Source: Fennellomyces sp. T-0311
Taxonomy: Eukaryota; Mucoromycota; Mucoromycetes; Mucorales; Lichtheimiaceae
Reading direction: 5' to 3'
DNA length: 64,000 nt
NCBI GenBank assembly: GCA_025266875.1
Contig: JALLLT010000011.1
Location: 868,001 to 932,000 of the forward strand
This document shows positions 35,136-45,300 of the stretch, in pieces. The notes beneath the pieces are model-generated. The model had not been told where the DNA came from, searched no databases, and worked only from the letters and a program-made list of their open reading frames with translations. Both the position numbers and the translations under genes were made by a program. Each line of letters begins with the position of its first letter. The stretch's first letter is position 1.

Positions 35136-37308
35136 ATGCCGTCCGTTCTCATCGGTCCTCCATACGTATCGCTGTTGGCACGGAGACATGCCAGAGCTTT
35201 CTCGTCGTTGCCACCTACCGACCCAGTCAACACTGGTTCACTCGGCCAATTTATTTCCACTGTTGCGGACAAGCTTGGTTTGGGAGAGTAAGTTTTTTTT
35301 TTCTTTTTTGGGCAGGGTCGCGTGTTGTCTTGCTCAACCTGGAGAAATATCACAGGCTCGCCACTTCAGGTTTACAATTAGCCGTGGTTGGAGGTATAAC
35401 AAAAAAAAATTTTGTGTTATTAAGACGAAATTTTTGCTTTATTAACGCATAAAGTTCTTAGGTGCGGTTGCCGGTTTCCGTTATTTTGGAGGATTTCTGT
35501 TTGAATATTTGAAAAAGCAGACGATCGCTGCGGTGGATTTTGATAGCCGTGATGAATCCTACAGGTAAAACGGATTTTGTGTGTGGCTTTGCAGTTGGAA
35601 ACTGATACGCTTTGTTGAAAAAGTTGGATCCTGAATTGGTTAAACGACCTTCCGTACAGCCAAAACGCGTCGAGGTTTTCAGTGTCAACAACTATCACGC
35701 GTGCAGGTCAGCGACTGATCGGGGAAGGTTTGGATGCACACAAACTTCCGCCTGTCTACTTTTTACCCGCGCCTGGTAAAGCAACACTGTTTTCACCGCC
35801 ACAACGTTGACAACAAATACTGATTCACTATGGCAACAAGGTATTCATATCTTCATGTACAAGAATCGATTACTTTGGTTGAGTCGCGAACGGCCACAGC
35901 CGACATCTGCAGCTGCTGCAGCGATGGTTCAAAACGCTGCATTAGAGAGGATACAGATCAGTACGTTCGGGCGTTCGAGGACCGTATTGCAGGATTTGGT
36001 TTTAGATGCTCAGAGAAAGTATATCGAACGTGATCTGAGTCGAACTGTTGTTTATGCAGCAGGTAAGGGATGTTTTGTTAATATATGCAACTCACTTTTT
36101 AACTAAACAAAAAAAAGACCAATATGGCGCATGGCGTAGAACGCGCTCTCGGCCGAAGCGACCCCTTAGTACGATCGTCATTCCGAACAACGTAAAATCG
36201 GATCTTGTAGTGGATGCGCAGGAGTTTTTGGGTTCTGAGCAATGGTACAGTGACCGCGGCATTCCGTACCGTCGCGGTTATTTACTATATGGTACTCCGG
36301 GTTCAGGTAAGCACAAAAAAAAAGCAGTCGGACTTGGACATATATTCAATCGGGTTTCTGTAAAGGCAAAACGAGTTTCGTATACTCACTCGCGGTAAAG
36401 GGAAAAGGATCAAGTATTGTTCAGAGACGTACTAAGAAATATTTTTTCCACAGGGCGAGCTTGGATTGGTAAAGTTTGGGAAGAGTTGTGCTAGTTTCAG
36501 TGATTGACAAGAAAGTTTCGGCAGAATATTTATGTCGTGAACCTGAGCAACAAAAGTTTGACGGATGATACGCTTGGCGAACTGGTGACGGAAACCCCGA
36601 GCAGGTATTACGAACGGACCCGGAAACATGTTCCGCGTTCATTAATATATCGCTCTGTTATAGATGCATTTTGTTGATTGAGGATGTGGATGCTGCGTTT
36701 GTACAGAGGACAAAGGGTGAAGGCTCTACTACGAATAGTATCACTTTTTCAGGTGAGTTGCGGTGCTGTCGGGCCGGGAGAATACTGAAACGGTAACGGT
36801 TCTAGGCCTTCTGAACGCTATCGATGGTGTGGCTGCTCAGGAAGGAAGGATTTTGTGTATGACGACAAAGTAAGAAGGGAGAGACTATTCGTGGCTGTTC
36901 ATGAGCTCTGATGTTATGAGTGTCTAGCCATATCGAAAAGTTGGATGCGGCGTTGATACGGCCTGGTAAAGTCCTGCAGACCTATTCTTGATGCAACTCC
37001 GAAACTAATCCAGCTAGTTCTGTTTAGGCCGCATTGACGTTCGCGTCCATTTCGGTAATGCAACTCAAAGCCAGGCTTACGAGCTATTCCAAAAATTCTA
37101 TCCATCGCTGACACCGGATCAATCAAATGCTATGGCAACGGCGTTTGCTTCCCAAGTGCCGGATATGAGATTCAGCATGGCTCATGTTCAAGGATTCTTG
37201 ATGAGTCATAAGCAGAACCCAGAGAAGGCTGTGGAGACTGTTTCACAGTGGGTTAGCTCTCATGACAGCAATAGCAGTAACGATAGTTCGACCACGGATA
37301 AAGAGTGA
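35136..37308 (+). CDS. BCS1: BCS1-like mitochondrial AAA ATPase
   Basis: Thirteen exons: 35136-35287, 35356-35393, 35462-35564, 35624-35775, 35841-36062, 36118-36306, 36366-36394, 36454-36468, 36525-36604, 36664-36752, 36806-36869, 36928-36965 and 37028-37308. The sum is 483 aa. The N-terminus has a basic, Ser-rich presequence, then a membrane segment (LQLAVVGGAVAGF) and the BCS1-specific part (SYRWILNWL, FSVSTT). The AAA module shows Walker A GTPGSGKTSF, Walker B LLIEDVDAAF, sensor MTTN and LIRPGRID. BCS1 translocates the Rieske protein for complex III assembly. Exon 8 is a 15-nt microexon. The tail is Ser/Asn-rich, and its coding sequence recurs as a fragment near 51.98 kb. The stop lies 23 bases from the stop of LAMTOR1. 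Confidence 0.88.
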
Positions 37309-37331
37309 AGATGGTATAAACAAATGTATTT

Positions 37332-38007
37332 TTATGCATAAACATTATCCGTCAAAGTGAGATTGACTACAATGTCGCCATTATGAGTGATTTCGATTTT
37401 ATCGAGTGCTTTTTGGATATCGGACATGGTTTTGGACAGCCATTTGATGTCATCTGTGTCTTGATAGGGTCTGGCGAGGGCTAGTAGGTCTGCGGGAGTG
37501 GAGGATGGTGTGGCGGTACCGTTCATGGGTTTCTGGGCTGTGTCGGGAAGCTGGCGTAGCAATTCCTTATATCGTTCTGCGCGCTCTTCCACGTCCTGGC
37601 TCTGCAGTGGATCGGCTTGTGTGCTGGATATGTCGATCAGATTACTGGGAGAGAAAATTTACCGAAAAGTTAATAACGCGGCTCAAAATAAGGGCCCTCT
37701 CTCAACATACTGTGTTGTTCGCTCGATAATGTCCTTCCAAAATTCTTGCTCCATTTTGACATCAATGGTATCGTATGAATTGTAATTCATTTGTCTGCGC
37801 CCAACCACCACAGGAAAGAACAGTGTTATTCGTTGTCTCGTGTGGAGTCTTCGCGAGGGACATTCTTACCCGGTGCTGTTTGAAAGCTCATTGCGTAGCA
37901 ATGGCGCATGTACATCGTCCTAAACAATCGTCAGTGGTCTGCATTACAAAAGATCGACCGGAAAACGTTACATCGTCATGAGTTTCCTTGCTTCCACAGC
38001 AACCCAT
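37332..38007 (-). CDS. LAMTOR1: Ragulator subunit LAMTOR1 (lipid-anchored)
   Basis: Four exons, 37972-38007, 37870-37886, 37711-37794 and 37332-37644, giving 149 aa (human LAMTOR1 has 161). Exon 1 encodes MGCCGSKETHDD, the MGCC myristoyl/palmitoyl signal that anchors Ragulator to the vacuole. Exon 2 is a 17-nt microexon chosen because it is the only join that keeps phase without stops. The body matches LAMTOR1 blocks: IIERTTHNLIDIS (human ILAKTASNIIDVS), EERAERYKELL, and a C-terminal helix and strand (SDIQKALDKIEI ... DIVVNL). LAMTOR1 wraps the LAMTOR2/3 and LAMTOR4/5 pairs and recruits Rag GTPases for TORC1. Confidence is lower for exon 2 than for the rest. Confidence 0.82.
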
Positions 38008-39190
38008 GGCCTAGTCTGTGTTTTAGTTCGAGGAAAATCGAAAAAAGTAAAAATCAAAGCGCGAGGGTAGCAGGTGTGCTAAAGTTTATTCCTATAAATG
38101 CGTACGTAAATAGTAGCCCGAAATACGAATTATCCATTTGTTTGCGACATTTATACTCTACCGACCACCCGGCGCACCAGCCGCATGCATTTGCCATCGC
38201 TCAGCGTCATCCTCACATGATCTCCGTGTATCGTATGCTTATAGCATCATTTGAATCGCCTATATCTCATCAGGATGATCCAAGGTTTAAAACCATAGAT
38301 ACTAGAAAGATCCAACTATCGCAGCTGATCTGCTCCGATTAAAAGAACTGTAACTGGACCTACAGGAGGGCCTAATATCGTTTGCGTACTAAAATGGCCT
38401 GCGCCACCACTTAACTTGGCAATTATGCTAAGCTTCTTTTCCCGTACTTCGCTTAATGATCCATGCCACCAGGATGGGGCATGTGACATATCAGTATCGT
38501 ACCACTCGCCTCTTTTTGTAACGACTTGTCACAGGTCTGACTGGAAATAGATTATTGGTGGCAATACTGCGCTTTTCTCACCAATGCAAAGTCACTTTCC
38601 TAACCATCGAAGTTGCCATTGGCAAACAACCGAAGAAGAAAACTAAGTGAGGGCTGTGCTACATAATCATCATAAAACAATAACTATATATCAACTGCCC
38701 TTTGGAATCCGCACATAATAATAGTAGCAGCGAATGTATCGGTACATATACCAATATATATCTTCCGAAAAGATCATTATGACGCATAGCTCTATGGCAG
38801 TTCCTCTGATACTGTAACAAACACGTTAATTCAGGGCAATGTCGTGACTAAATGTGCATACTGCTGCCAATATTCACTGCCGAAAGTTTAAAACTACCGG
38901 AGCTCGTCATATTTTTTACAGTTATTACCTGATCTGTCGAAGATCCTTAAACTATTTTTACGCATCTTTTAGCTGTAGAATCAAAATCTTCAGCATTCAA
39001 ATGACATGTAATTTAGAGGCTCAGACATCTTCTAGTAGGGAGAGAAGCGTTTCTACGGTATGCATAAATCGGAACATAGCAACAAAGACGATCAAAGGAT
39101 ATATAAATTAATACGGTGGGCCTCTTTTGTCAATAGATCCATTCCTACGTAGCAAGTAAACTTTTTGCAAGCGAGAAAGTGGATTTCTAC
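38008..39190. other. Intergenic, 1.2 kb upstream of LAMTOR1
   Basis: AT-rich, with no supported gene. It contains the LAMTOR1 promoter. Frames at 38854-39111 are not conserved. Confidence 0.5.
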
Positions 39191-39199
39191 TATCATGGT

Positions 39200-39400
39200 A
39201 AGTGCACATGGAGCATGTACTTTGAGCTTTCACGTGCATCAGTCTAAAAAAGAAGCTTACCAACGCACAGTACTGCTTGCAAAAGCTCCAAACGTTGGCC
39301 AGGATGGCTGTATAAGCTTTCAGAGAGCGACCATTAACAGGTGCAACCACGAACAGCGAATCTCGCAAAGCCAACGTTTCGTAGTCGACGTTGATCCATT
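39200..39400 (-). pseudogene. LAMTOR2 exon-2 fragment
   Basis: Reading the minus strand gives DSLFVVAPVNGRSLKAYTAI followed by LANVWSFCKQYCA, which aligns with GSLLAYAADNGRSPKTYAAI and AANIWSSYKQHCA of the intact LAMTOR2 gene. The copy covers exon 2 only and lacks the rest of the gene, so it is a fragment. Confidence 0.7.
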
Positions 39401-39464
39401 TGCTCACAGTCTAAAAGTTGGCAACGGACGGCCAATTCGCTGGTTGTATACGACACTTTCTTTT

Positions 39465-39921
39465 ATGAGCGAACAACAAACCACAGGCACCACGTGGCCG
39501 GACCCGCCATATCTACACGACAGATCAATTCCTAGACGAACCCACCAGCCAGCCACCAGGTCACGATTTCACTTTAAAATCCCTCGAACCACCATTTACC
39601 GATTCATATACTATTTTCGACCAGCGATGGCAAGTTCATGAACAACTGCAGCCATTAAGCGAATTAGGTGTCAAGCAACTGTTTCCATCTGGACCAATCG
39701 GTAACAACTATGCAAAAAGACGCGATCGCTTGTTTCTGGCAGTAGCAATCTTAAAGATCGTATCCAGGAACTCAAAAAGCTGAATCGCGCACTCATTGCA
39801 AAGTTTCTTGATCTACTTGACATCCTTGTAAACGATCCAGATCAGGATGGACTTGTGCGCCTCGATGGACCTCAGTAACTAACCTGAGCGATGATAGTAC
39901 GGCGAGCGGATAGAAAACATT
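39465..39921 (+). pseudogene. MED7 pseudogene, 5' part (left of transposon)
   Basis: Opens with MSEQQTTGTTWPDPP, then after a small frameshift near 39517 continues with FTDSYTIFDQRWQVHEQLQP. After a broken splice region it continues with RIQELKKLNRALIAKFLDLL and DILVNDPD. These are conserved parts of Mediator middle-module subunit MED7. The copy has at least one frameshift and unexpected stops. It is interrupted by the Mutator-like element inserted at codons for E-N-I, just before the conserved INMHYILNEYRPH block. The 8-bp target duplication AAAACATT (39914-39921) is its last part. Confidence 0.85.
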
Positions 39922-42900
39922 GGGAATTACCTCGCGCGCCCCAATATTTCACCTCGCGCGCCCCAGTTAGCCAGGCACTTTAGCAAATTGCTGAGTATGA
40001 AAGATAACCTTGCGCGCCCCAGTGCGTATTTTACCAGCTAACCTCGCGCACCCCAGTATATTATGTATTATACCAACTGACCTCGCGCGCCCCTGTACAT
40101 AAACCATCTTGCCAGCTCAAAATATACAAGGAGTTATGATACAGATTTAAATGTGGCATTCTATGGATATTTATAATATAATAATATTGCTACAAAGGAA
40201 AAATGATCAAAGAAGACAGTACTAATCTGCAGTGTAATTATTAATGGACGGCCAGATAAGGAATTGCAGGACTTACGCTTAATCAATTTCATAAAAATAC
40301 TGATTAATGACGGTACTATCTCTGTGGACATGTCGCCAGGCTGATTTTCGATGCGATGGTACATTTAGATCATTCCATGCTTTCTCATGGAATGATGGGA
40401 CGGGTGGCCAGGTGATCTTGATGGCTGAGCGCATTTCCAGCGAATGGTAGTGGCTAGCTACTAGATGTAAAATGTATGGTTGTGGTTTTTCACCAGACAG
40501 CGGTGGCGACAGTGGCAAATACAATAGTGGGGTATGGTGCGATGTAGTGCTGGTGGCAAAGAAGGCAATCGGCTTGCCCAATGCATCTGCAGCCACTTGT
40601 GCCATGATATTTGCATCGAACCAATACTCGTAGGGGCAAAATTGGGTTCGTAAGTGCTCTGTCTCTGGAGTAAGACCATACTCAAGTGCTTTAATAAGCT
40701 CTTGGTACTCTCTATCTGACGATCCACATATGTACTTTCTGTAGATCTCAGCATTGGCTTTTGTAGTCAAGAGCATTTTTTCCTTCACTTCCATGAAGCG
40801 ATTCTGGTCAAGGTAATGCTGGGCTGCAAGTGCCCGCCATCCACACCAGCCGTCAGCACGAACCGAAATGATGCCGGCAATGGCATTGCGCGGTATACGT
40901 TCATGGACCCAACTAATAAACCGAAAAGTTTAGTTTCCGCGAAAACTTCAATAAATTCTTATTCACCTTGGTATAGGAATCGACATCTCTTTTCTGTAAC
41001 TTCTTCTTTTGGGCCAAAGCTCAAGTTCATCAGCCTCCGTCTGTTTTCTTCGCTTCTTCGGAATTACGAGAATATCCGACTCTCGAGTCGTGTCGTCGCT
41101 CTTCATTGTCTTTTTTTTCTCCAATGCCTCTTGCTTCTCTCGACGCTCTGCATTTTCAAATGTAGAGGGTAGTCTACCGCATTTTGTACCCTTCGGTCTA
41201 CCTTTTGTGATAACGTGCTCCGGAAAGCGTAGATCTTCAAGATTAGCAGGCTTAAAATTCTCTACAAGGTTTTGAAGAGCGGCATTGAGATCTATACGCT
41301 GCTGACTATCGTTCAGATTCTGATAGAGCACCCCAAGGGAGTTCATTGTCTCAGCAAAAGCTGCGTCTATTTCCACTTTGTCGACATCCGAAACTGGAAG
41401 CGCGTTGACAATTGCTAGCAAGGATAAGGATGGTTAGATTATCCGTCATAATATTGAAGAAATTAATTTGATATAATACCTGTGGGCACTTCCAGAAACC
41501 ATCTTCTGTCAATGATACTCGGAGAGATAGGTTCTTCTTTTCCAGATGGCAGCATATGTTGGCACGGCAGAAGATAATTGATACGCATTGCACAATCACA
41601 GCCGTTAGTCAGCGCGTCTTGTCGGTCGGCTTCATCGAGGGCCCAGCTCTCGTACAGCGCTTTTTGTATGCGACGGATTGCGAAGTGACAGATAGTACCT
41701 TCTAGAGGATGTAATATACGACGCATATCCTTGTCAATGTAATTGCTTTCCCCTTTAAAGGGCAGAAAACTTAATTTCTCTCTGTTGGCGCTATACTTCT
41801 CAGAGAAATCCTTCGCAAATAGAAAGCGGATATTAGCAATTTACGCACAAGTACGGTATATCGAACTATACGTTTTTGCGCAAATATATATGAATTGCGT
41901 TGAAAAGTTTTCTGAGCCGACCAGGTGTACTTAGGATTTGCTTGATGCTCCAGTGTGCCCCTTCAATACGCTGAGTTGTGCGCGCGCCGAGGTGAGCATG
42001 TTTTTCGACCCAAGCACCAGCCCACCGTTCCTTATAAGTCTCTAAGCTATTATACTTTGAGTTAATGATATAATTCAAGCACCTTGTAGACGTGTATACC
42101 CATCTATATAGGCATTTAGCTCTTTTGACTTCTTAGTATTGCGAACAAGCTTTCTGTAAGTAGCAACTGAATCATAGAAATCCTTGGTATCACGATTCCA
42201 TAGCATGGAGTTGATGGCATCTGAGAGCTCGGCATAATCATCAGAATCGCGGTCGAAACATCCGGATACATGGCTTTCAAAGTTCTTTTTTATATGCCAT
42301 GCGCACAAAGTATGGGGAATATTTGGGTACACCGTGCGCAGAGCTGCACCAAGTGCCTTATCGTCATCTGTAACGAATATACCAGGCTTGATCGTACCTT
42401 GACCAAAAACTACGGTTTGTAGCTGCCTGAGCATCCATTCGTAAGAGGGCTCTTTCTCGTTCGTAATCACAGCTGATCCGATATAAAATGATCGTAGTGG
42501 ATTTGACGATTGAGTGGATGAAACGTTGTCGATTCCAACGATATTAACCAGTGGCATTTTGTTAATTGTTGTTTTGTACGTCGCATCAATAATAACAACA
42601 TGAGGAAACCGCCTGGCTCGTTGGATGCTTGTTTCATGCGTAGTAAAAAGCTTATCAATGATGCCATTGACTTGGGTGTAGCGCATTTCATAGCCGTGGC
42701 TTAAGAGAAAGTCATGTAAAGCAAGCGCTTCAGAACCCTTCATTTCCTCTTTCGCCACTTCTTCTCGGATTTTATACACGTCTTTTGCAATAAGCGTCTG
42801 TTCTCCATTCAGATCGGTGGTTTGACGCATAATTTGGGCAGGTGTCAGCATATTTTGCGACATCTCGATGACTTGAGCCCTTTTCTGGGGATCATTGTTG

Positions 42901-43686
42901 CGGTATTCGTGATAAGTCCTTTCATCAGTTGCCAGAGGATGCGAATGCTCAGAACAGGTAATAGATGCAGTCCAATAACCATCCTTTTTGTTCAAAGATG
43001 CACAAACCGTCCAGGGGCATTCCAGCTTCGTCGAGGCGCGGATGGGGTTCCTTTTCACAACACCATTACGACATTTATGGAAACCTTTCTTTACGTCCTA
43101 TACAGAATGTAAGTAAAATATCTTATCTTAACCCATTCGTGCCGTGTATAACAACCGTAAGGTTCACCATATCATTAATATCATTTGAAACACTTCCATC
43201 ATCAACAGTATTATCTTCATCTTCATCCAAAATAAACACATGTATTCGAATAAGTCTTTTTATGATCGTTGCAACTAAATCATTGTCTCCAGTGGGAATC
43301 TCACCTTTGTCGGTCTTTTCATCACGGTGTCCTCGATACTCACCACCGTGCTTGCAAATAAACGTCGTTTTCACCGTTCCGTTTTTAGGATTCAAACTGC
43401 TTTTTCCAATCTTCACCGGGAATTTTTTATCCGCGAAGATCAAAAGATCATCGAGAATCTGATCCCGAGATTTGTACTTTTTTTCGCTAATTGTTTGGAT
43501 AGTGATTTGCTCCATTGGAATGTTCAGGTACAATAAATGTTTTGGCAGGATATGGGGTGCGCAAGGTTAGCTGGTAAAATACGCACTGGGGCGCGCAAGG
43601 TTATCTTTCATACTCAGCAATTTGTTAAAGTGCCTGGCTAACTGGGGCGCGCGAGGTGAAATATTGGGGCGCGCGAGGTAATTCCC
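39922..43686. mobile_element. Mutator-like element (MULE), 3,765 bp
   Basis: The ends are GGGAATTACC and its reverse complement. Terminal inverted repeats of about 133 bp (39922-40054 and 43554-43686) are built from repeated CCTCGCGCGCCCCA units. The insertion is flanked by an 8-bp direct repeat AAAACATT (39914-39921 and 43687-43694), within the 8-11 bp range known for Mutator elements. It encodes one transposase on the minus strand (40279-43533) and sits in a MED7 pseudogene. The near-identical TIRs and perfect duplication indicate a relatively recent insertion. Confidence 0.92.
40279..43533 (-). CDS. MULE transposase with C-terminal OTU-like domain
   Basis: A multi-exon gene inside the MULE, in reading order. 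A FAR1-like zinc region comes first (43533-43270, continuing after an intron at about 43105: HKCRNGVVKRNPIRAS, KLECPWTVC). The MULE DDE domain follows in 42075-43058 (VVIIDATYKT, VTDDDKALGAAL, LCAWHIKKNF) and 41866-42078 (HLGARTTQRIEGAHW). A SWIM finger lies in 41463-41726 (CDCAMRINYLLPCQHML). A basic linker (KGRPKGTKCGR) is at 40963-41421. The last part, 40279 to about 40910, has DGWCGWRALA and a late ILHLVASHYHS, the Asp/Cys and His blocks of OTU cysteine proteases. A one-base frameshift near 42075 separates two conserved parts, so this copy may be inactive unless it is spliced around. Confidence 0.8.
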
Positions 43687-43694
43687 AAAACATT

Positions 43695-44092
43695 AGCGCC
43701 ATATTCATCAACATGCATTATATCCTCAACGAATACAGACCGCATCCGGTCTCGATTTCATTAGGGAGCAGGTCTCCAGGTCAACGGACATTTCTAGACT
43801 TGAGAAACATTGCGCCTACTGATGGAAAACCAAATAGCAAAGAAGAAGCGAATGGCAGCCAAGCTGATGAGGTACATGGTTACACACTGAGAACATGGAA
43901 AAGGCAAAGACCCATATCGCTAGTAAGAGCAAAGAAACGTTACAGATGCTCCAGGTCTTTGTAGAGGAAACCACGCTACGACTGCTTGATCCTGATCAAA
44001 AGATACCTGATCCAGGCGCGATGGGTGTGAAAGAGGAGCCGGCAGAGGACACTGACGTTGTAATGGAAGAACCAAAAAAAAAGGGGATATAA
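43695..44092 (+). pseudogene. MED7 pseudogene, 3' part (right of transposon)
   Basis: Continues the MED7 reading directly after the target duplication: INMHYILNEYRPH, then, past a broken intron and an in-frame TGA at the Arg of the conserved ARETL block, ETLRLLMENQIAKKKRMA. The C-terminal segment is MEKAKTHIASKSKETLQ ... AMGVKEEPAED, comparable to the acidic KTEP tail of animal MED7. The stop is at 44090-44092. Together with 39465-39921 it makes one transposon-split pseudogene. Confidence 0.82.
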
Positions 44093-44442
44093 ACGCTGAA
44101 AACTACTGCAGAGTATAACATCAATGGTCGATGATATTATATAAAGCAAAATGCTATTTTGCAACTCTTGTGCTTCCTGGAGGATCGGTCAATGGGATAG
44201 CCTTTACTGCCTCGAAGAATAACTATGAACGCTCTCGTGTGTTTTATGTATACAACAGACAGTTATGTATGCAACATCTGCGCGCAGTGAAAAGTAAATT
44301 ATGGATTTATGATTTAATAATATGAATACAATACTACATACAACAAATCTTATAATGGTATATCAAGGGTATCTTGCATTCCAGGTCAGGATCCTACACT
44401 TTCGGAATCACAGATTCTTTATGGTTTTGTATAATACATTTG
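44093..44442. other. Spacer, no gene seen
   Basis: AT-rich flank between the MED7 pseudogene and the satellite arrays. Nothing recognisable. Confidence 0.5.
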
Positions 44443-44757
44443 GTTTTTGTTCAGATAGCGCATTTTCGCGCTTAAGCACCATGTTCCCAAAGGCTACATA
44501 TGAGCTTTTCTTTCTAAATTGGATGTTCGTTAATCATCTAGACATATTTTACGGGCCAAAGTACTATACTTACTGTGTGTTTGTTTTGTTCGAACAGCGC
44601 ACTTTCGCGCTTAAGCATCATGTTCCCAAAGGCTGCATATGAGCTTTTTCTTTCTAAATTGGATGTTGGTCAATCATCTAGACATATTTTACGAGCCAAT
44701 CCAAAGCACTATACTTACTCTGTGTTCGTTTTATTCGAGCAGCGCACTTTCGCGCTT
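44443..44757. repeat. Tandem repeat, about 140-bp unit, 2.2 copies
   Basis: Units at about 44443-44582 and 44583-44727, with a partial third to 44757. Each contains GCGCACTTTCGCGCTTAAGC or a close variant, then CATGTTCCCAAAGGCT, an AAATTGGATGTT block and CATCTAGACATATTTTACG. The copies differ at scattered bases and by a 6-base insertion. They do not form a convincing open frame. Confidence 0.8.
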
Positions 44758-45300
44758 CCATATCTGTGGATGCCTTGTGTGGATGCTTTGTATGTATGCT
44801 GCTTGTATGGATGCTCCTTGTATGGATGCTTCTTGACTGCATCATTCTTGAGTGAATGCTTCTTGCGTGGGATGTCCTGCTTTTTTCTTCTCTTGTGTCC
44901 TTTTTTATGAAAGTTTCTTTTCTTCTGTATTTTTCTTGAAACCTTCTCTTCTGTTTTTTTTTTCCTTGAAACCTTCTCTTGTGCTTTTTTACTTTTTCTT
45001 GTGCTTTTTTTTCTTGTTCTTGTTCTTTTTTTTTCTTGTTCTTTTTTTTCTTGTTCTTTTTTTTTCTTGTTCTTTTTTTTTCTTGTTCTTTTTTTTCTTG
45101 TTCTTTTTTTTTCTTGTTCTTTTTTTTTCTTGTTCTTTTTTTTTCTTGTTCTTTTTTTTCTTGTTCTTTTTTTTTCTTGTTCTTTTTTTTTCTTGTTCTT
45201 TTTTTTTCTTGTTCTTTTTTTTTCTTGTTCTTTTTTTTTTCTTGTTCTTTTTTTTTCTTGTGCTTTTTTTTTTTCTTGTGCTTTTTTTGTGCTTTTTTTC
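44758..45300. repeat. Minisatellites: TATGGATGC-type, then TTCTTGTTC(T)n
   Basis: First a short array of about 16-nt units with TGTATGGATGCT and CTTG (44760-44850). Then, from about 44930, T-rich units resolve into about 17 copies of TTCTTGTTCTTTTTTT (15-17 nt, differing in T-run length). The strand asymmetry is extreme: pyrimidine with G on the plus strand. All three minus frames are open through the array because AAAAAAGAACAAG units encode only Lys, Glu, Gln, Asn, Thr and Arg, so long frames here carry no evidence of coding. Confidence 0.85.
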
